Below are positions 35,133-44,600 of a stretch of 64,000 bases of DNA, one piece after another. Each line of letters opens with the position of its first letter. Within the stretch, counting starts at the first letter, position 1. The DNA lies in NCBI GenBank assembly GCA_963770155.1, contig CAVYOE010000001.1, positions 2,278,698-2,342,697 of the forward strand, written 5' to 3'. Below the pieces are notes generated by a model that had not been told where the DNA came from, did not search any database, and saw only the letters and a program-made list of their open reading frames with translations. Source of the DNA: CAVYOE01 sp963770155. Its GTDB lineage: Bacteria; Actinomycetota; Thermoleophilia; Solirubrobacterales; 70-9. Made by a program: the position numbers and the translations under genes.

Positions 35133-35921
35133 TCAGGGGCGCTCAGCGTAGTGCCAGCCGATCAGCCGCCGCTCGGCAAGTGCCAGTAGTCCGAAGAGGC
35201 AGATGGCCATCGTGCTCAAGACAGCGATCGCCGCGAACAGCAGTGACGTGTTGAGCTCGCCGGAGGCGACCAGCATCAGGTGGCCGAGCCCCGAGTCCGA
35301 CCCTGCCCACTCGCCGAAGACGGCGCCGATCACCGCGACGGCGACAGCGATCTTGGCACCGCTGAATACGTAGGGAAGGGCGGAAGGTGCCTCGACCCGG
35401 CGCAGCAGCTGCCAGCGTCCAGCGTCCAGGGTGCGCATCATCTTCACCGCCTCGGGATCGACCGAGCGCAGCCCGTCGAGGGCGTTGACGGTGATCGGGA
35501 AGAAGCAGACGAGGGCGATGATCGCCAGCTTCGGGCCGATCCCGAACCCGAACCAGACCACCAGGATCGGCGCGATCGCGATCACCGGCACGGTCTGCGA
35601 GGCGACCAGGAGCGGGTAGACCGCGCGCCGCAGCGTCTCCGACAGGTGCAGCACGGCCGCGAAGCCGAGCCCCAGGGCGACCGCCAGCAGGAAGCCGAGC
35701 ACGACCTCGCGCAGCGTGACCCAGGCGTCCTCGGCGAGCAGCGAACGGTCCTCCCAGAGCGATTCGCCGATGTCGCTCGGAGCCGGGACCAGGAAGTCCT
35801 CGATCTTGAGCAGGTCGGCGAGCACGTCCCACTGCGCCGCCAGCTCCCAGAGCCCGAGCAGCACCAGAAGGATCGCAACGGGGGGAAGTACCCGGCGCGC
35901 CGTTTCGTGAATGGCAGTCAT
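35133..35921 (-). CDS. thiX: thiamine-precursor ABC transporter permease (ThiX-like)
   Basis: A 262-residue permease of the BPD type with six helices. The EAA loop (about residue 160) reads NALDGLRSVDPEAVKMMRTLDAG. The family resembles SsuC/TauC/ThiX permeases; the neighbours and riboswitch select ThiX. It overlaps the ATPase stop by four bases (ATGA). Confidence 0.9.
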   Translation of the reverse strand: MTAIHETARRVLPPVAILLVLLGLWELAAQWDVLADLLKIEDFLVPAPSDIGESLWEDRSLLAEDAWVTLREVVLGFLLAVALGLGFAAVLHLSETLRRAVYPLLVASQTVPVIAIAPILVVWFGFGIGPKLAIIALVCFFPITVNALDGLRSVDPEAVKMMRTLDAGRWQLLRRVEAPSALPYVFSGAKIAVAVAVIGAVFGEWAGSDSGLGHLMLVASGELNTSLLFAAIAVLSTMAICLFGLLALAERRLIGWHYAERP

Positions 35922-36745
35922 GGCGCCACCGCCGCGGCCCCGAGCTCGCGCAGGGCCCGCTCCCGCATCGCCGTGAAGGGCGCCGAGGAAACCGCAGCCG
36001 ACCGATCAAGGTCACGGGGCGATTCCGGCTCCAGCTCGTCCACGACCCTCGCAGGCCGCGACGAGAGCACCAGAACGCTGTCGCACAGGTAGAGAGCCTC
36101 CTCGACATCGTGGGTGACGAGGAGGACCGTGCGGGGGTCTGTGGCGAGGGCTTGCGCCAGCCACGACTGCATCTCGGCCCGGGTGATCGCGTCAAGCGAG
36201 GCGAAGGGCTCGTCGAGCAGCAGCACCGGCTTGCCCGCGATCAAGGTCCGGAGGAAGGCGACCCGCTGGCGCATGCCGCCCGAGAGCTGGGCCGGGCTGC
36301 TCGACTCGAACCCGGCCAGGCCGAAGCGTTCGAACAGCGGCGCCGTCGCGGCCCGCGCCCCGTTCCGGCCCTGCCCGCGGACGCGCAGGGCCAGGGAGGC
36401 GTTGTCGATCGCGCTGAGCCAGGGCAGGAGCAGGTCGCGCTGCGGCATGAAGACGCACCGCTCCAGGCGGCTGCCGGGACTGCCCTCGCCGCCCACCTCG
36501 ATCCGGCCCGAGCTCGGCTCGCGCAGGCCCGAGACCAGCTCAAGCAGGGTCGACTTGCCGCAGCCAGACGGCCCGACCAGCCCCAGCACGCCGCCCGGAG
36601 CGAGCTCGAAGCTGAGCCGGTCGAGCACAGGGAGGTCTCCGAAGCCGTGGCTGAGGTCGTCGACCCGGACCGCGGCTCCGGCCGGATTCTCTGGCTCTGA
36701 GATTTCGAGGGGCTCCGTCTCGGGAGCCCCGGTGGTCAACTCCAT
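35918..36745 (-). CDS. thiZ: thiamine-precursor ABC transporter ATPase (ThiZ-like)
   Basis: A 275-residue ABC ATPase: Walker A GPSGCGKST, Q-loop FMPQRDLLLPW, signature LSGGM, Walker B LLLDEPFASLD and H-loop VTHD. About 25 extra Glu/Pro-rich residues precede the domain. ATG 36745 is the first gene after the TPP riboswitch; its ribosome binding site GGAGGGAG is part of the aptamer's conserved 3' end. It powers uptake with the permease and binding protein downstream. Confidence 0.9.
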   Translation of the reverse strand: MELTTGAPETEPLEISEPENPAGAAVRVDDLSHGFGDLPVLDRLSFELAPGGVLGLVGPSGCGKSTLLELVSGLREPSSGRIEVGGEGSPGSRLERCVFMPQRDLLLPWLSAIDNASLALRVRGQGRNGARAATAPLFERFGLAGFESSSPAQLSGGMRQRVAFLRTLIAGKPVLLLDEPFASLDAITRAEMQSWLAQALATDPRTVLLVTHDVEEALYLCDSVLVLSSRPARVVDELEPESPRDLDRSAAVSSAPFTAMRERALRELGAAAVAP

Positions 36746-36840
36746 GCTCCCTCCGCGCGCATTACCGCACAGGTTCGAAGGGTCAGCGGTGGGTGGAGGA
36801 GACCGCTATCTCAGCCCGCTTTCCCGCGAGCCCCCCTGTG
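36746..36840 (-). promoter_or_regulatory. TPP riboswitch (THI element) upstream of the ThiZ-like gene
   Basis: On the minus strand the leader reads ACAGGGGGGCUC, then GCGGGCUGAGAU, UGACCC, GAACCUGU, GGUAAUGC and GGAGGGAG, the TPP aptamer core in order. The last block is also the Shine-Dalgarno sequence of the transporter ATPase, so ligand binding would block translation directly. This assigns the transporter to thiamine or its precursor. Confidence 0.92.
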
Positions 36841-36869
36841 TTTTCGGTGATCCGGAGTCTACGACTGAC

Positions 36870-38630
36870 TCAGACCGGCAGGCGCCGCGCCCGCTTCTTG
36901 CACTTCTTCTTTTTCTTCTTGTTCTTGATCTTGGCGCACTTCTTCAGGGCCGCGGCGCGCAACCCCGTCGGGCCGGTGGCTGCCGGCGGCGGGCCGGCCG
37001 GGACCGGCGGAGTCCCGTGGGTGAACCTGATCGTGTTGGGGAAGGCGCCGGACGAGCAGGCCGAGGTGCCGTATGGGCCCGTCGTCTGGCTGTGGAACGT
37101 GGAGACGAAGTTGTGGGGGACCGGGTCGACCTCGATCCCGGTGGTGCTGAAGTCCACATACGAGGCAGTGGGGCCGGTCTGGTCGGCGCAGACCGCGTCG
37201 GTGAAGATCGAAACGCTCACCACGGAGGGGTCGAACAGCTCAAGGGGGGGTGGGCTGAGGACGCCGAACACGGTCGGAGTGTCGTCTGTGCTCGATGCCG
37301 CCGGATCGATCGAGGCGAACCGGGCGGCATTCTGGATCTCGACCGCCCCCATGTCCGAGGCGTCGCCGGCCGGCCCCTGGGACTTGTCGATGAAGTCGAC
37401 CGGCCGCACGAACCCGCGCTGATCGGTTGACACGGCGCTGTTGCCCTTGTCGAGCACCGGGCTGGCCGGCAGGGGCCGGTGGCTGAGAGTTGTCCCGCCG
37501 TTGAGGTGAAGGCCGCCGAGCGCCGGGTCCTGCCCGGTGAGGTTGGAGTCGGCGACGGTGTGGGTGATCGGAGCATCGGCAATGTTCTCGATCAGCGAGT
37601 AGGAGGTGTTGTAGGTGTTGGCTCCATAAGCGCCCATGTCCGGGGCCACGCTGCCGGCGTCAACGTGGTAGTTATTCGCCACGATCGAGTTGCTCAGGGT
37701 CGCGTTGTTGTTGACCGCCATGCCGCCGCCCCTAGTGCTCGTGCCCTGGGTGTAATTGCCCGAGATCGTGCTGTCGGTGATCGTCAGCGGCCTCGCGCTC
37801 GCCACGAGACCGCCGCCGTCCGCGTCGGTCCCCGTGGTGTGGTTGCCGGAGATCGTCGTGTTCTCGATCAGGTCTGTGCCAACCGTGCCGCCCAGGTTGA
37901 GACCGCCACCCGTCGACTGGGAGGTATTTCCGGTTGTGTTGTTTCCCCAGATCGTGCTTTGCCGGATCGTGGTCGGGGACGCGCTGTAGATGCCACCCCC
38001 GCCGGCCACGGAGGTATTGCCGGAAACGGTGGAGGTCTGGATCGTTAAGGACCCGGTCGGCACTGCGAGCCCGCCACCGAAGCTGGCGGCACTGCTTCCC
38101 GTGATTGCGACGTTCGTGAGGGCCAGATTCGCGTCCTGGCTGTAGATCGCGCCACCGGAGGTGAAGGTTCCCGCTCCCAAGCCGTCGGTGATCGTGATCC
38201 CGGAGATCGAGACATTCTCCCCAGCGTCGGGGTTGATCAAGAAGACGCGATGGGTGTCCTTGCCGCTGACGGTGGCGAAGTTGACGCCGGACTTACTGAT
38301 CGCCAAGGCGTCATCGATGCCCGGCAGCGGCGAGCCGAGCTCAATCAGGGTGTTGAGGATCCCGAGCGAGATCGTGATCTGGTCCTGGGTAGCCGAGTCG
38401 TTGTCGTTCGCCAGCAACATGGCCTCACGCAGGGTGCAGTCGTCGCCGGGGACAACGATGGGGTGCACGCACATGCCGTCGTCGGTATCAAGGTTCGAGT
38501 TGACGGTGAATTGGTCGAGGTCGTCGCCCGCCCACGCGGGGGAGGCGCCGGCGATCAGTGCGCACGCGACCAGACCGAGAACCGGCAAGCAGCGGCGGCC
38601 TACGAACTCCCTGACTTGATCAGTGCCCAT
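36870..38630 (-). CDS. secreted beta-helix protein with CSLREA-like start and Cys/Lys-rich C-terminal tail
   Basis: A 586-residue secreted protein. A signal peptide (to about ASPAWAG) precedes a CTLREAMLLAN segment of the CSLREA type, then repeated right-handed beta-helix turns (GGGIYSASPTTIRQSTIWGN, GGGLVASARPLTITDSTISGN). A beta-sandwich-like region follows, then a Pro/Gly linker with GPTG and a C-terminal tail ALKKCAKIKNKKKKKKC followed by KKRARRLPV. That tail matches the one on the NHL-repeat protein ending at 44695. Role is probably at the cell surface; no enzymatic activity is evident. Confidence 0.82.
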   Translation of the reverse strand: MGTDQVREFVGRRCLPVLGLVACALIAGASPAWAGDDLDQFTVNSNLDTDDGMCVHPIVVPGDDCTLREAMLLANDNDSATQDQITISLGILNTLIELGSPLPGIDDALAISKSGVNFATVSGKDTHRVFLINPDAGENVSISGITITDGLGAGTFTSGGAIYSQDANLALTNVAITGSSAASFGGGLAVPTGSLTIQTSTVSGNTSVAGGGGIYSASPTTIRQSTIWGNNTTGNTSQSTGGGLNLGGTVGTDLIENTTISGNHTTGTDADGGGLVASARPLTITDSTISGNYTQGTSTRGGGMAVNNNATLSNSIVANNYHVDAGSVAPDMGAYGANTYNTSYSLIENIADAPITHTVADSNLTGQDPALGGLHLNGGTTLSHRPLPASPVLDKGNSAVSTDQRGFVRPVDFIDKSQGPAGDASDMGAVEIQNAARFASIDPAASSTDDTPTVFGVLSPPPLELFDPSVVSVSIFTDAVCADQTGPTASYVDFSTTGIEVDPVPHNFVSTFHSQTTGPYGTSACSSGAFPNTIRFTHGTPPVPAGPPPAATGPTGLRAAALKKCAKIKNKKKKKKCKKRARRLPV

Positions 38631-38648
38631 GCCTGGGCTGAATCGTAT

Positions 38649-40007
38649 CTACTCGGCGACCTTCGCACCGCCCGCGACCACGTTCACGAAGTTCTCCAGG
38701 TGGCGGGTGGTCCAGCACTCGAAGGCGCCGTCGCAGAAGGGCTCGTAGGCGGCCATCACCGAGTCGCCGTAGTTCCAGTAGAGCTTCGGCTCGGGGTTGA
38801 GCCAGAAGGTGCGGCCGGCCCGTTCGGAGATGCGGCCGAAGACGTCGGCGTGGGGCTCGCGGCCGTTGGTGCGGGCGTCCCCGAGCACGATCACGGTCGA
38901 GCGCGGGCCCAGCTCCTCGGCGATCTCCTCGAGGAACTCGAGCCAGACCCGGCCGTAGTCGGTGTAGCCACTGACGTCCGCGACGCCCCCTTCGCCCGAG
39001 ACCCGCTCGGAAATCCGCCGGAAGTCGCGCTCGTGCTCGAAGATCGAGGTCACCTCGCTAATCCGCTCGATGAAGACGAAGCTGCGCAGCTTGCGGAAGC
39101 TGTCGTGGAGCGCATGGAGGACGGAGAGGAAGAACACGCTGGCGCTGCTCACCGAGGTGGAGACGTCGCAGAGCACGTAGATCTCGGGCCGGCGCGGGCG
39201 CTTCGGCCGGTACTTGAGGCGCAGCGGGACGCCGCCGGTCTCGAGCGAGGCGCGCATCGTCCGCCGCACGTCGACGACACGACTCCGCCGCCGCCCTCGC
39301 TGCTCGTGCCCAAGGGTCGCGATCCGCTTCTTCAGCTGGGCGACGGCACGGTGGACCGCGGCCAGGTCCTGGGCCGGGCTGGTCGGCAGGGTCCGGTCGA
39401 GCTCGGCCAGGGGCCGGGAGGGAGGGAGCTTGCCGGAGCGCTCGATCATGCCCCGCTCCAGCTCGCGGCGCAGGTGGCGCTCGAACTGGCGCAGGCTCTC
39501 GCGGTCGAGCGTCACCGTCTCGCCGTCGTCCTCTGCGCCGCGGCCCTGTGCCTGCAGGCCGAGGGCGCGGCGGATTCGCTGCACGTCGACCCCGATCACG
39601 CCGGAGCGCTCGCCCTGCCGGCCGAAGGCTGTAATCGCGAGCCGCGCCAGATCTCTCATCTCGCCCTCCTGGCCGTCGCCAATCGCCTGCCGGATCGCCT
39701 CGCGGAGGCTGTCCGCATCAATCTCCCCCTGCCCCTCGAACTGGCCACCCTCGGAAAGCGCGCGCTCGAGCGCCTCGGACTCGGCCGCGCGGAAGAAATG
39801 CCGGTCGAAGAGGAGCTCGAAGACGCGGCGGTCCTCCTGCGACTTGGCCACCGTCGCCGCGAGCGTCTCGCGGAAGTCGTCCGTGTTGGTCCAGGAGATC
39901 TGATCCAGGGCCGAAAAGGCGTCGAGCGCCTCGGAGGTACCGACCGCGACCCCCTCCTGGCGCAGCTCCTCGAAGAAGGTGAGCAGGCGCGCCGCAGTCG
40001 CCGCCAT
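38649..40007 (-). CDS. VWA domain protein (CoxE-like)
   Basis: A 452-residue protein. The C-terminal VWA domain has the MIDAS motif DVSTSVSS, a Thr in YTDYGRVW and VIVLGDARTNG; the N-terminal half is helical and charged. It is the CoxE-type partner of MoxR ATPases, which insert metals or mature enzyme complexes. The MoxR gene ends 15 bases upstream. No CO dehydrogenase or other obvious client lies nearby, so the client is unknown. Confidence 0.88.
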   Translation of the reverse strand: MAATAARLLTFFEELRQEGVAVGTSEALDAFSALDQISWTNTDDFRETLAATVAKSQEDRRVFELLFDRHFFRAAESEALERALSEGGQFEGQGEIDADSLREAIRQAIGDGQEGEMRDLARLAITAFGRQGERSGVIGVDVQRIRRALGLQAQGRGAEDDGETVTLDRESLRQFERHLRRELERGMIERSGKLPPSRPLAELDRTLPTSPAQDLAAVHRAVAQLKKRIATLGHEQRGRRRSRVVDVRRTMRASLETGGVPLRLKYRPKRPRRPEIYVLCDVSTSVSSASVFFLSVLHALHDSFRKLRSFVFIERISEVTSIFEHERDFRRISERVSGEGGVADVSGYTDYGRVWLEFLEEIAEELGPRSTVIVLGDARTNGREPHADVFGRISERAGRTFWLNPEPKLYWNYGDSVMAAYEPFCDGAFECWTTRHLENFVNVVAGGAKVAE

Positions 40008-40022
40008 CAGCGATCCACCATC

Positions 40023-40934
40023 TCAGGAAGCCGGCTGGCCGGCGCCCGGACCCGCGCCTTCGGAGAGCTTCACCGCGACCCGTTCGGCGACCAGGTCCAT
40101 GTCGGTGCGGTGCTTGACGATGATGCTCATCGTGCTCTCGAAGGTCTCGCGGTCGATGTCGTCGGCGCCGATCAGGAGCAGCGTCCGGGCCCAGTCGATC
40201 GACTCGGCGATCGAGGGCGGCTTCTTCAGGTCGAGGGAGCGGACCATGTGGATGACCTCGACCAGCCGCCGGGCGAGCTCCGCGTCGAGCTCGGGCGCGT
40301 GCAGCCGAACGATCTCGAGCTCGCGCTCGACGTCCGGGTAGTCGAGCCAGAGGTAGAGGCAGCGGCGCTTGAGGGCCTCGGTCAGCTCGCGCGAGTTGTT
40401 CGAGGTGAGCAGCACGAGCGGCCGGGTCTTCGCCTCGATCACCCCCAGCTCCGGGATCGAGATCTGGAAGTCGGAGAGGACCTCGAGCAGCATCGCCTCG
40501 AACTCCTGGTCGGTCTTGTCGATCTCGTCGATCAGCAGCACGACCGGCTGCTCGGATGAGATCGCCGCGAGCAGCGGTCTGGTCAGCATGAACTCTTCGC
40601 CGAAGATGTCATCCCGGGCCGCCTCCCACGACTCTTCCTTGTCGGTGGTCGCCTCGGCCTGGATCCGGAGAAGCTGCTTGCGGTAGTTCCACTCGTAGAG
40701 CGCCTTGGCCTCGTCGAGCCCCTCGTAGCACTGGAGGCGCACCAGCTCGCGGCCGGTGTAACGGGAGAGGGCCTTGGCGAGCTCGGTCTTGCCGACGCCG
40801 GCGGGCCCCTCGACCAGCACCGGCTTGCCGAGCTGGGAGGCGAGATACGAGACCAGCGCGGCCGATTCCCCAGCGAGGTAGCCGGCCTTCTCCAGGCCTT
40901 CGCGGACCTCCGGCACCGACTGGGGTTGCGTCAT
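40023..40934 (-). CDS. MoxR-family AAA+ ATPase
   Basis: A 303-residue MoxR ATPase: Walker A VEGPAGVGKTELAKAL, the MoxR-typical LQCYEGLDEAKALYEWNYRKQ, Walker B LLIDEIDKTD, sensor TSNNSRELTEALKRRCLYLWLDYPD. ATG 40934 is used rather than 40958. With the VWA gene downstream it forms a chaperone-like pair (CoxD/CoxE type). The segment AEATTDKEESWEAARDDIFGEEF fits the CoxD-like subgroup. Confidence 0.9.
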   Translation of the reverse strand: MTQPQSVPEVREGLEKAGYLAGESAALVSYLASQLGKPVLVEGPAGVGKTELAKALSRYTGRELVRLQCYEGLDEAKALYEWNYRKQLLRIQAEATTDKEESWEAARDDIFGEEFMLTRPLLAAISSEQPVVLLIDEIDKTDQEFEAMLLEVLSDFQISIPELGVIEAKTRPLVLLTSNNSRELTEALKRRCLYLWLDYPDVERELEIVRLHAPELDAELARRLVEVIHMVRSLDLKKPPSIAESIDWARTLLLIGADDIDRETFESTMSIIVKHRTDMDLVAERVAVKLSEGAGPGAGQPAS

Positions 40935-40976
40935 AGGACGGAGATCATACGCGCCCACTGCGGTTACCCTCGAACG

Positions 40977-41396
40977 ATGCCATCCCGGTCAGTGTCCGAG
41001 ATCGGCGCCAGGGTCTCCTACGAGGCGCCGCGCCGCCGCGACAACCCGCTCGCCAAGCTCGAGGGCGCGAGCCTGCACGTGCGGCCGAAGCTGCCGGTGC
41101 AGCTGTTCGCCGTGCTCGACAGCGGCGAGCGGATCAACTCGGAGCCCGGCTTCAGGATCGACTATCCGCAATTCCCCGCCGGAGCCGAGCCCTCGCGCGA
41201 ACTGATGCTGAAGGCAATTCGCCAGGGCTGCCGGGAGCTGGCCGAGGACCAGGATCGGGTGCTCCTGCGCGACATCCTCGACCCGCTCGGCATCGAGGTC
41301 GACCTGCTGGTTTTCGAAGACCTGCCCTTCAGGCTAGAGCTCGACCCGGGGCTGGAGGCGCACCTCGCCGAAACGTCTGCTGCGACCGGCGGCTGA
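40977..41396 (+). CDS. protein of unknown function
   Basis: A 139-residue soluble protein of mixed alpha/beta character, divergent from the MoxR gene 42 bases away. Recognisable stretches are LHVRPKLPVQLFAVLDSGERI and LMLKAIRQGCRELAEDQDRVLLRDILDPLG, but I cannot name a family. Start ATG 40977 lacks a clear ribosome binding site. Codon use is normal. Confidence 0.6.
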   Translation: MPSRSVSEIGARVSYEAPRRRDNPLAKLEGASLHVRPKLPVQLFAVLDSGERINSEPGFRIDYPQFPAGAEPSRELMLKAIRQGCRELAEDQDRVLLRDILDPLGIEVDLLVFEDLPFRLELDPGLEAHLAETSAATGG

Positions 41397-41417
41397 GCAC
41401 TCGGAGATAATCGAGGG

Positions 41418-41657
41418 GTGGAGGTATTCGTCCTCGCGGACATCCTGCCGAACTCGATCACGCCCTACCTGGCGATGATGATCTTCGGTTTCGCGATCGG
41501 GGCCTTCGGCCACGCGGCGCGGAACTACATCGTGGTCGGTATCGGGATCGCGATGATCTTCCTCGCCACGCTCCTCCTGCCCCTGGCCCTGATCGCCACC
41601 GAGGACGAGCCCGAGACCCCGGGGGCACCGCCGATCTACGCGCCCGGCACCCGCTAG
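41418..41657 (+). CDS. small two-helix membrane protein
   Basis: A 79-residue protein with two hydrophobic helices (YLAMMIFGFAIGAFGHAA and YIVVGIGIAMIFLATLLLPL) and an acidic/Pro-rich C-terminal end. GTG 41418, 21 bases after the preceding stop. Family not recognised; likely co-transcribed with the gene before it. Confidence 0.6.
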   Translation: MEVFVLADILPNSITPYLAMMIFGFAIGAFGHAARNYIVVGIGIAMIFLATLLLPLALIATEDEPETPGAPPIYAPGTR

Positions 41658-41689
41658 CGGGTCTCGCCACTTAGGTCTATGCTGGCCAT

Positions 41690-44600
41690 GTGGGCAAGGG
41701 AGTGAGGTGGAGCACCGCACGCGCTGTGGCAACAGCGTCCAGCGTGATCGTGGCCGTCCTATCTTGCTCGGTCCTCACAGCCGCAGCACCAGCTTCCTCC
41801 GGGATCTGGGAGCGGGCCTGGGGCGACGACGTCGACGCTCTCACGCCGGCCAGCACCGGATTTGAGGTCTGTACCACCGCCGCCCTCTGCAAACCGAGTG
41901 CCTCCCCGCCTCCCGCGTTGGGCGGCGAGATGGCCGCCCCGACTGGCGTTGCCAGCGACGCCGCGGGGAACGTGTATGTGACCGACGCGAGCCACCACCG
42001 GGTGCAGAAGTTCAGCGCAACCGGCGTCTTCGAGCGCGCTTGGGGCGAGGACGTGGTCAGCGCCGGACCGGGCAACACCGGGGTCGGGTTCGAGATCTGC
42101 GTCGCCGCGAACGGCGACACCTGCAAGACCGGCGAACTCTCGGTTCCCGCGCTCGGCGGCGAGATGAACCTACCGCAGGGCGTTGCCACCGACGCCGCAG
42201 GGAACGTCTACGTCACCGACACGGGCCACCACCGGGTACAGAAGTTCAGCTCGACGGGCGTTTTTGATCGCGCCTGGGGCGAGGACGTGGCCAGCGCCGG
42301 CCTCGGCAATACCGGTGTCGGTTTCGAGGTCTGCGTGGCGCCGGGCGACACTTGCAAGACCGGTGCTACGACGGTCCCGGCCTTGGGGGGCGAAATGTCC
42401 TCTCCTGAGGGCCTTGCCACCGACGCCGCGGGGAACGTCTACGTCACCGACACGGGCCACCACCGGGTGCAGAAGTTCAGCTCCACCGGCGTTTTTGATC
42501 GCGCCTGGGGCGAGGACGTGGCCAGCGCCGGCCTCGGCAATACCGGCGTCGGTTTCGAGGTCTGCGTGGCACCGGGCGATACCTGCAAGACCGGGGTGGT
42601 CGCCTTGGCGGCGCTCGGCGGCGAGATGTCCTCCCCCAAGGGCGCCGCCACCGACGCCGCGGGGAACGTGTACGTGACGGATACGAGCCATCACCGGGTG
42701 CAGAAGTTCAGCTCGACGGGGACCTTCGAGCGCGCCTGGGGCGAGGACGTCGCCAGCGCCGGCTCCGGCGATACCGGCGTCGGTTTCGAGGTCTGCGTGG
42801 CGCCGGGCGATACCTGCAAGACCGGCGTCGTGACAGCCCCGGCATTCGGAGGCGAACTGGGAAACCCCCGAGGCCTGGCGATCGACGCGGCGGGAAATGT
42901 CTACGTCGCGGATCAGAGCTTCGGCCGGATGCAGAAGTTCAGCTCAACCGGCGTGTTCGAGCGCGCCTGGGGCGAGGACGTCGTGAGCGCGGGGCCAGGA
43001 AACACCGGGGTCGGCTTCGAGATTTGCGTGGCGATCGATGGCGACACGTGCAAGTCCGGCACCGCCTCCGATGCTGCACTCGGCGGCCAGTTGTTCTTTC
43101 CAGTGGCCGTTGCAACTGATGTGGCGGGGGACGTCTACGTCGCCGACAGCGGCCGGGGCCGCATGCAGAAGTTCAGCTCCACTGGAGCATTCGAACGCGC
43201 CTGGGGCGAGGACGTCATGGAGTCCGCCTTCAAGATTTGCACCGCCGCCGCCACCTGCCAGACCGGAAGTGTCGTCGGCGAAGCCCGCGGGGGGGATATG
43301 AACGAACCCGCCGGGGTTGCCAGCGACGCGGCGGGCAGCGTCTACGTCGCCGACAAGCTCAACCACCGAGTGTTGAAGTTCAGCTCAACCGGCGTCTTTG
43401 ATCGCGCCTGGGGCGAGGACGTGGTCATCTTTGGCCCCGGCAACACCGGGGTCGGCTTCGAGGTCTGTGTCGCGGCCGCCGGCGACATCTGCAAGACAGG
43501 CGTCGTAGCCGGAACCGCTTTCGGTGGCGAGATGAACCAACCGGTCGGCATCGCCGTTGACTCAGCAGGAAACGTCTACGTTGCCGACGCCGGTCATCAT
43601 CGCGTGCAGAAGTTCAGCTCGACGGGGGCCTTCGACCGCGCCTGGGGACAGGACGTGACAACCGGCGCCGGCATCGGCTTCGAGGTCTGCTCGTCGGCCG
43701 CCGCCTGCAAGATCGGGGTTGTCTCGGCGCCGGCGCTGGGCGGCGAGATGTCCTCTCCCCAGGGCGTCGCCACTGACTCGGCGGGGAACGTGTATGTCGG
43801 CGATACCGCCCATCACCGGGTGCAGAAGTTCAGCTCGACGGGGACCTTCGAGCGCGCCTGGGGCGAGGACGTCGCCAGCGCCGGCTCTGGCGACACCGGC
43901 ATCGGCTTCGAGGTCTGCGTGGCCGCTGACCTCGACACTTGCAAGACCGGGGTCGTCGCCGCTGCTGCACTGGGTGGCGAGATGAACCAACCCATCGGGG
44001 TCTCGGCCGCCGCGGGAAGCGTCTACGTCGCCGACAGCGGCCACAACAGGCTGCAAAAGTTCAGTTCGGCCGGGGCTTTCGAACGCGCCTGGGGTGGGGA
44101 CGTGGCCAGCGCCGGCCCAGGCGACGTCGGAGTCGGCTTCGAGGTCTGCGTGGCGGCCGAGGTCGACACGTGCAAGACCGGCATCGTCAGCGGCGCCGGA
44201 GGTGGGATGAGCCAACCCACAGGGGTCGCCGCCGATGCAGCGGGGAACGTCTATGCCGCCGATACTCTTCACCACCGAGTGCAGAAGTTCGGCTCCGCCG
44301 GTGCCTTCGAGCGCACCTGGGGCGAGGACGTGGTGAGCACCGGCCCGGGCGATACCGGCAGCGGCTTCGAGATCTGCGTGGCATCCAACGCGGACATCTG
44401 CAAGGCGGGCGTCGACACGGCTCCCGCGCTCGGCGGCGAGATGTCCAACCCCAAGGGCATCGCCATCGACTTGGCAGGGACCGTCTACGTCGCTGACGCG
44501 AATCACCATCGGCTGCAGAAATTCGCCGACCCGCTGCCGCCCGCGGCCGCCCCCCCACCCAGCTCGCCGCCGCCGTTCGCCGGTGGCCCCACAGGCGATC

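Noticed and set aside
36970..37060. LPXTG sortase signal on the beta-helix protein
   Set aside because: The protein ends RRLPV directly at the stop codon with no Thr-Gly and no following membrane helix.
38250..40559. 769-residue plus-strand frame across the VWA and MoxR genes
   Set aside because: Spans two recognised genes on the other strand; mirror-frame composition.
41795..44330. Repeats that could suggest a CRISPR array
   Set aside because: Units are contiguous, coding, over 200 bases and without spacers.
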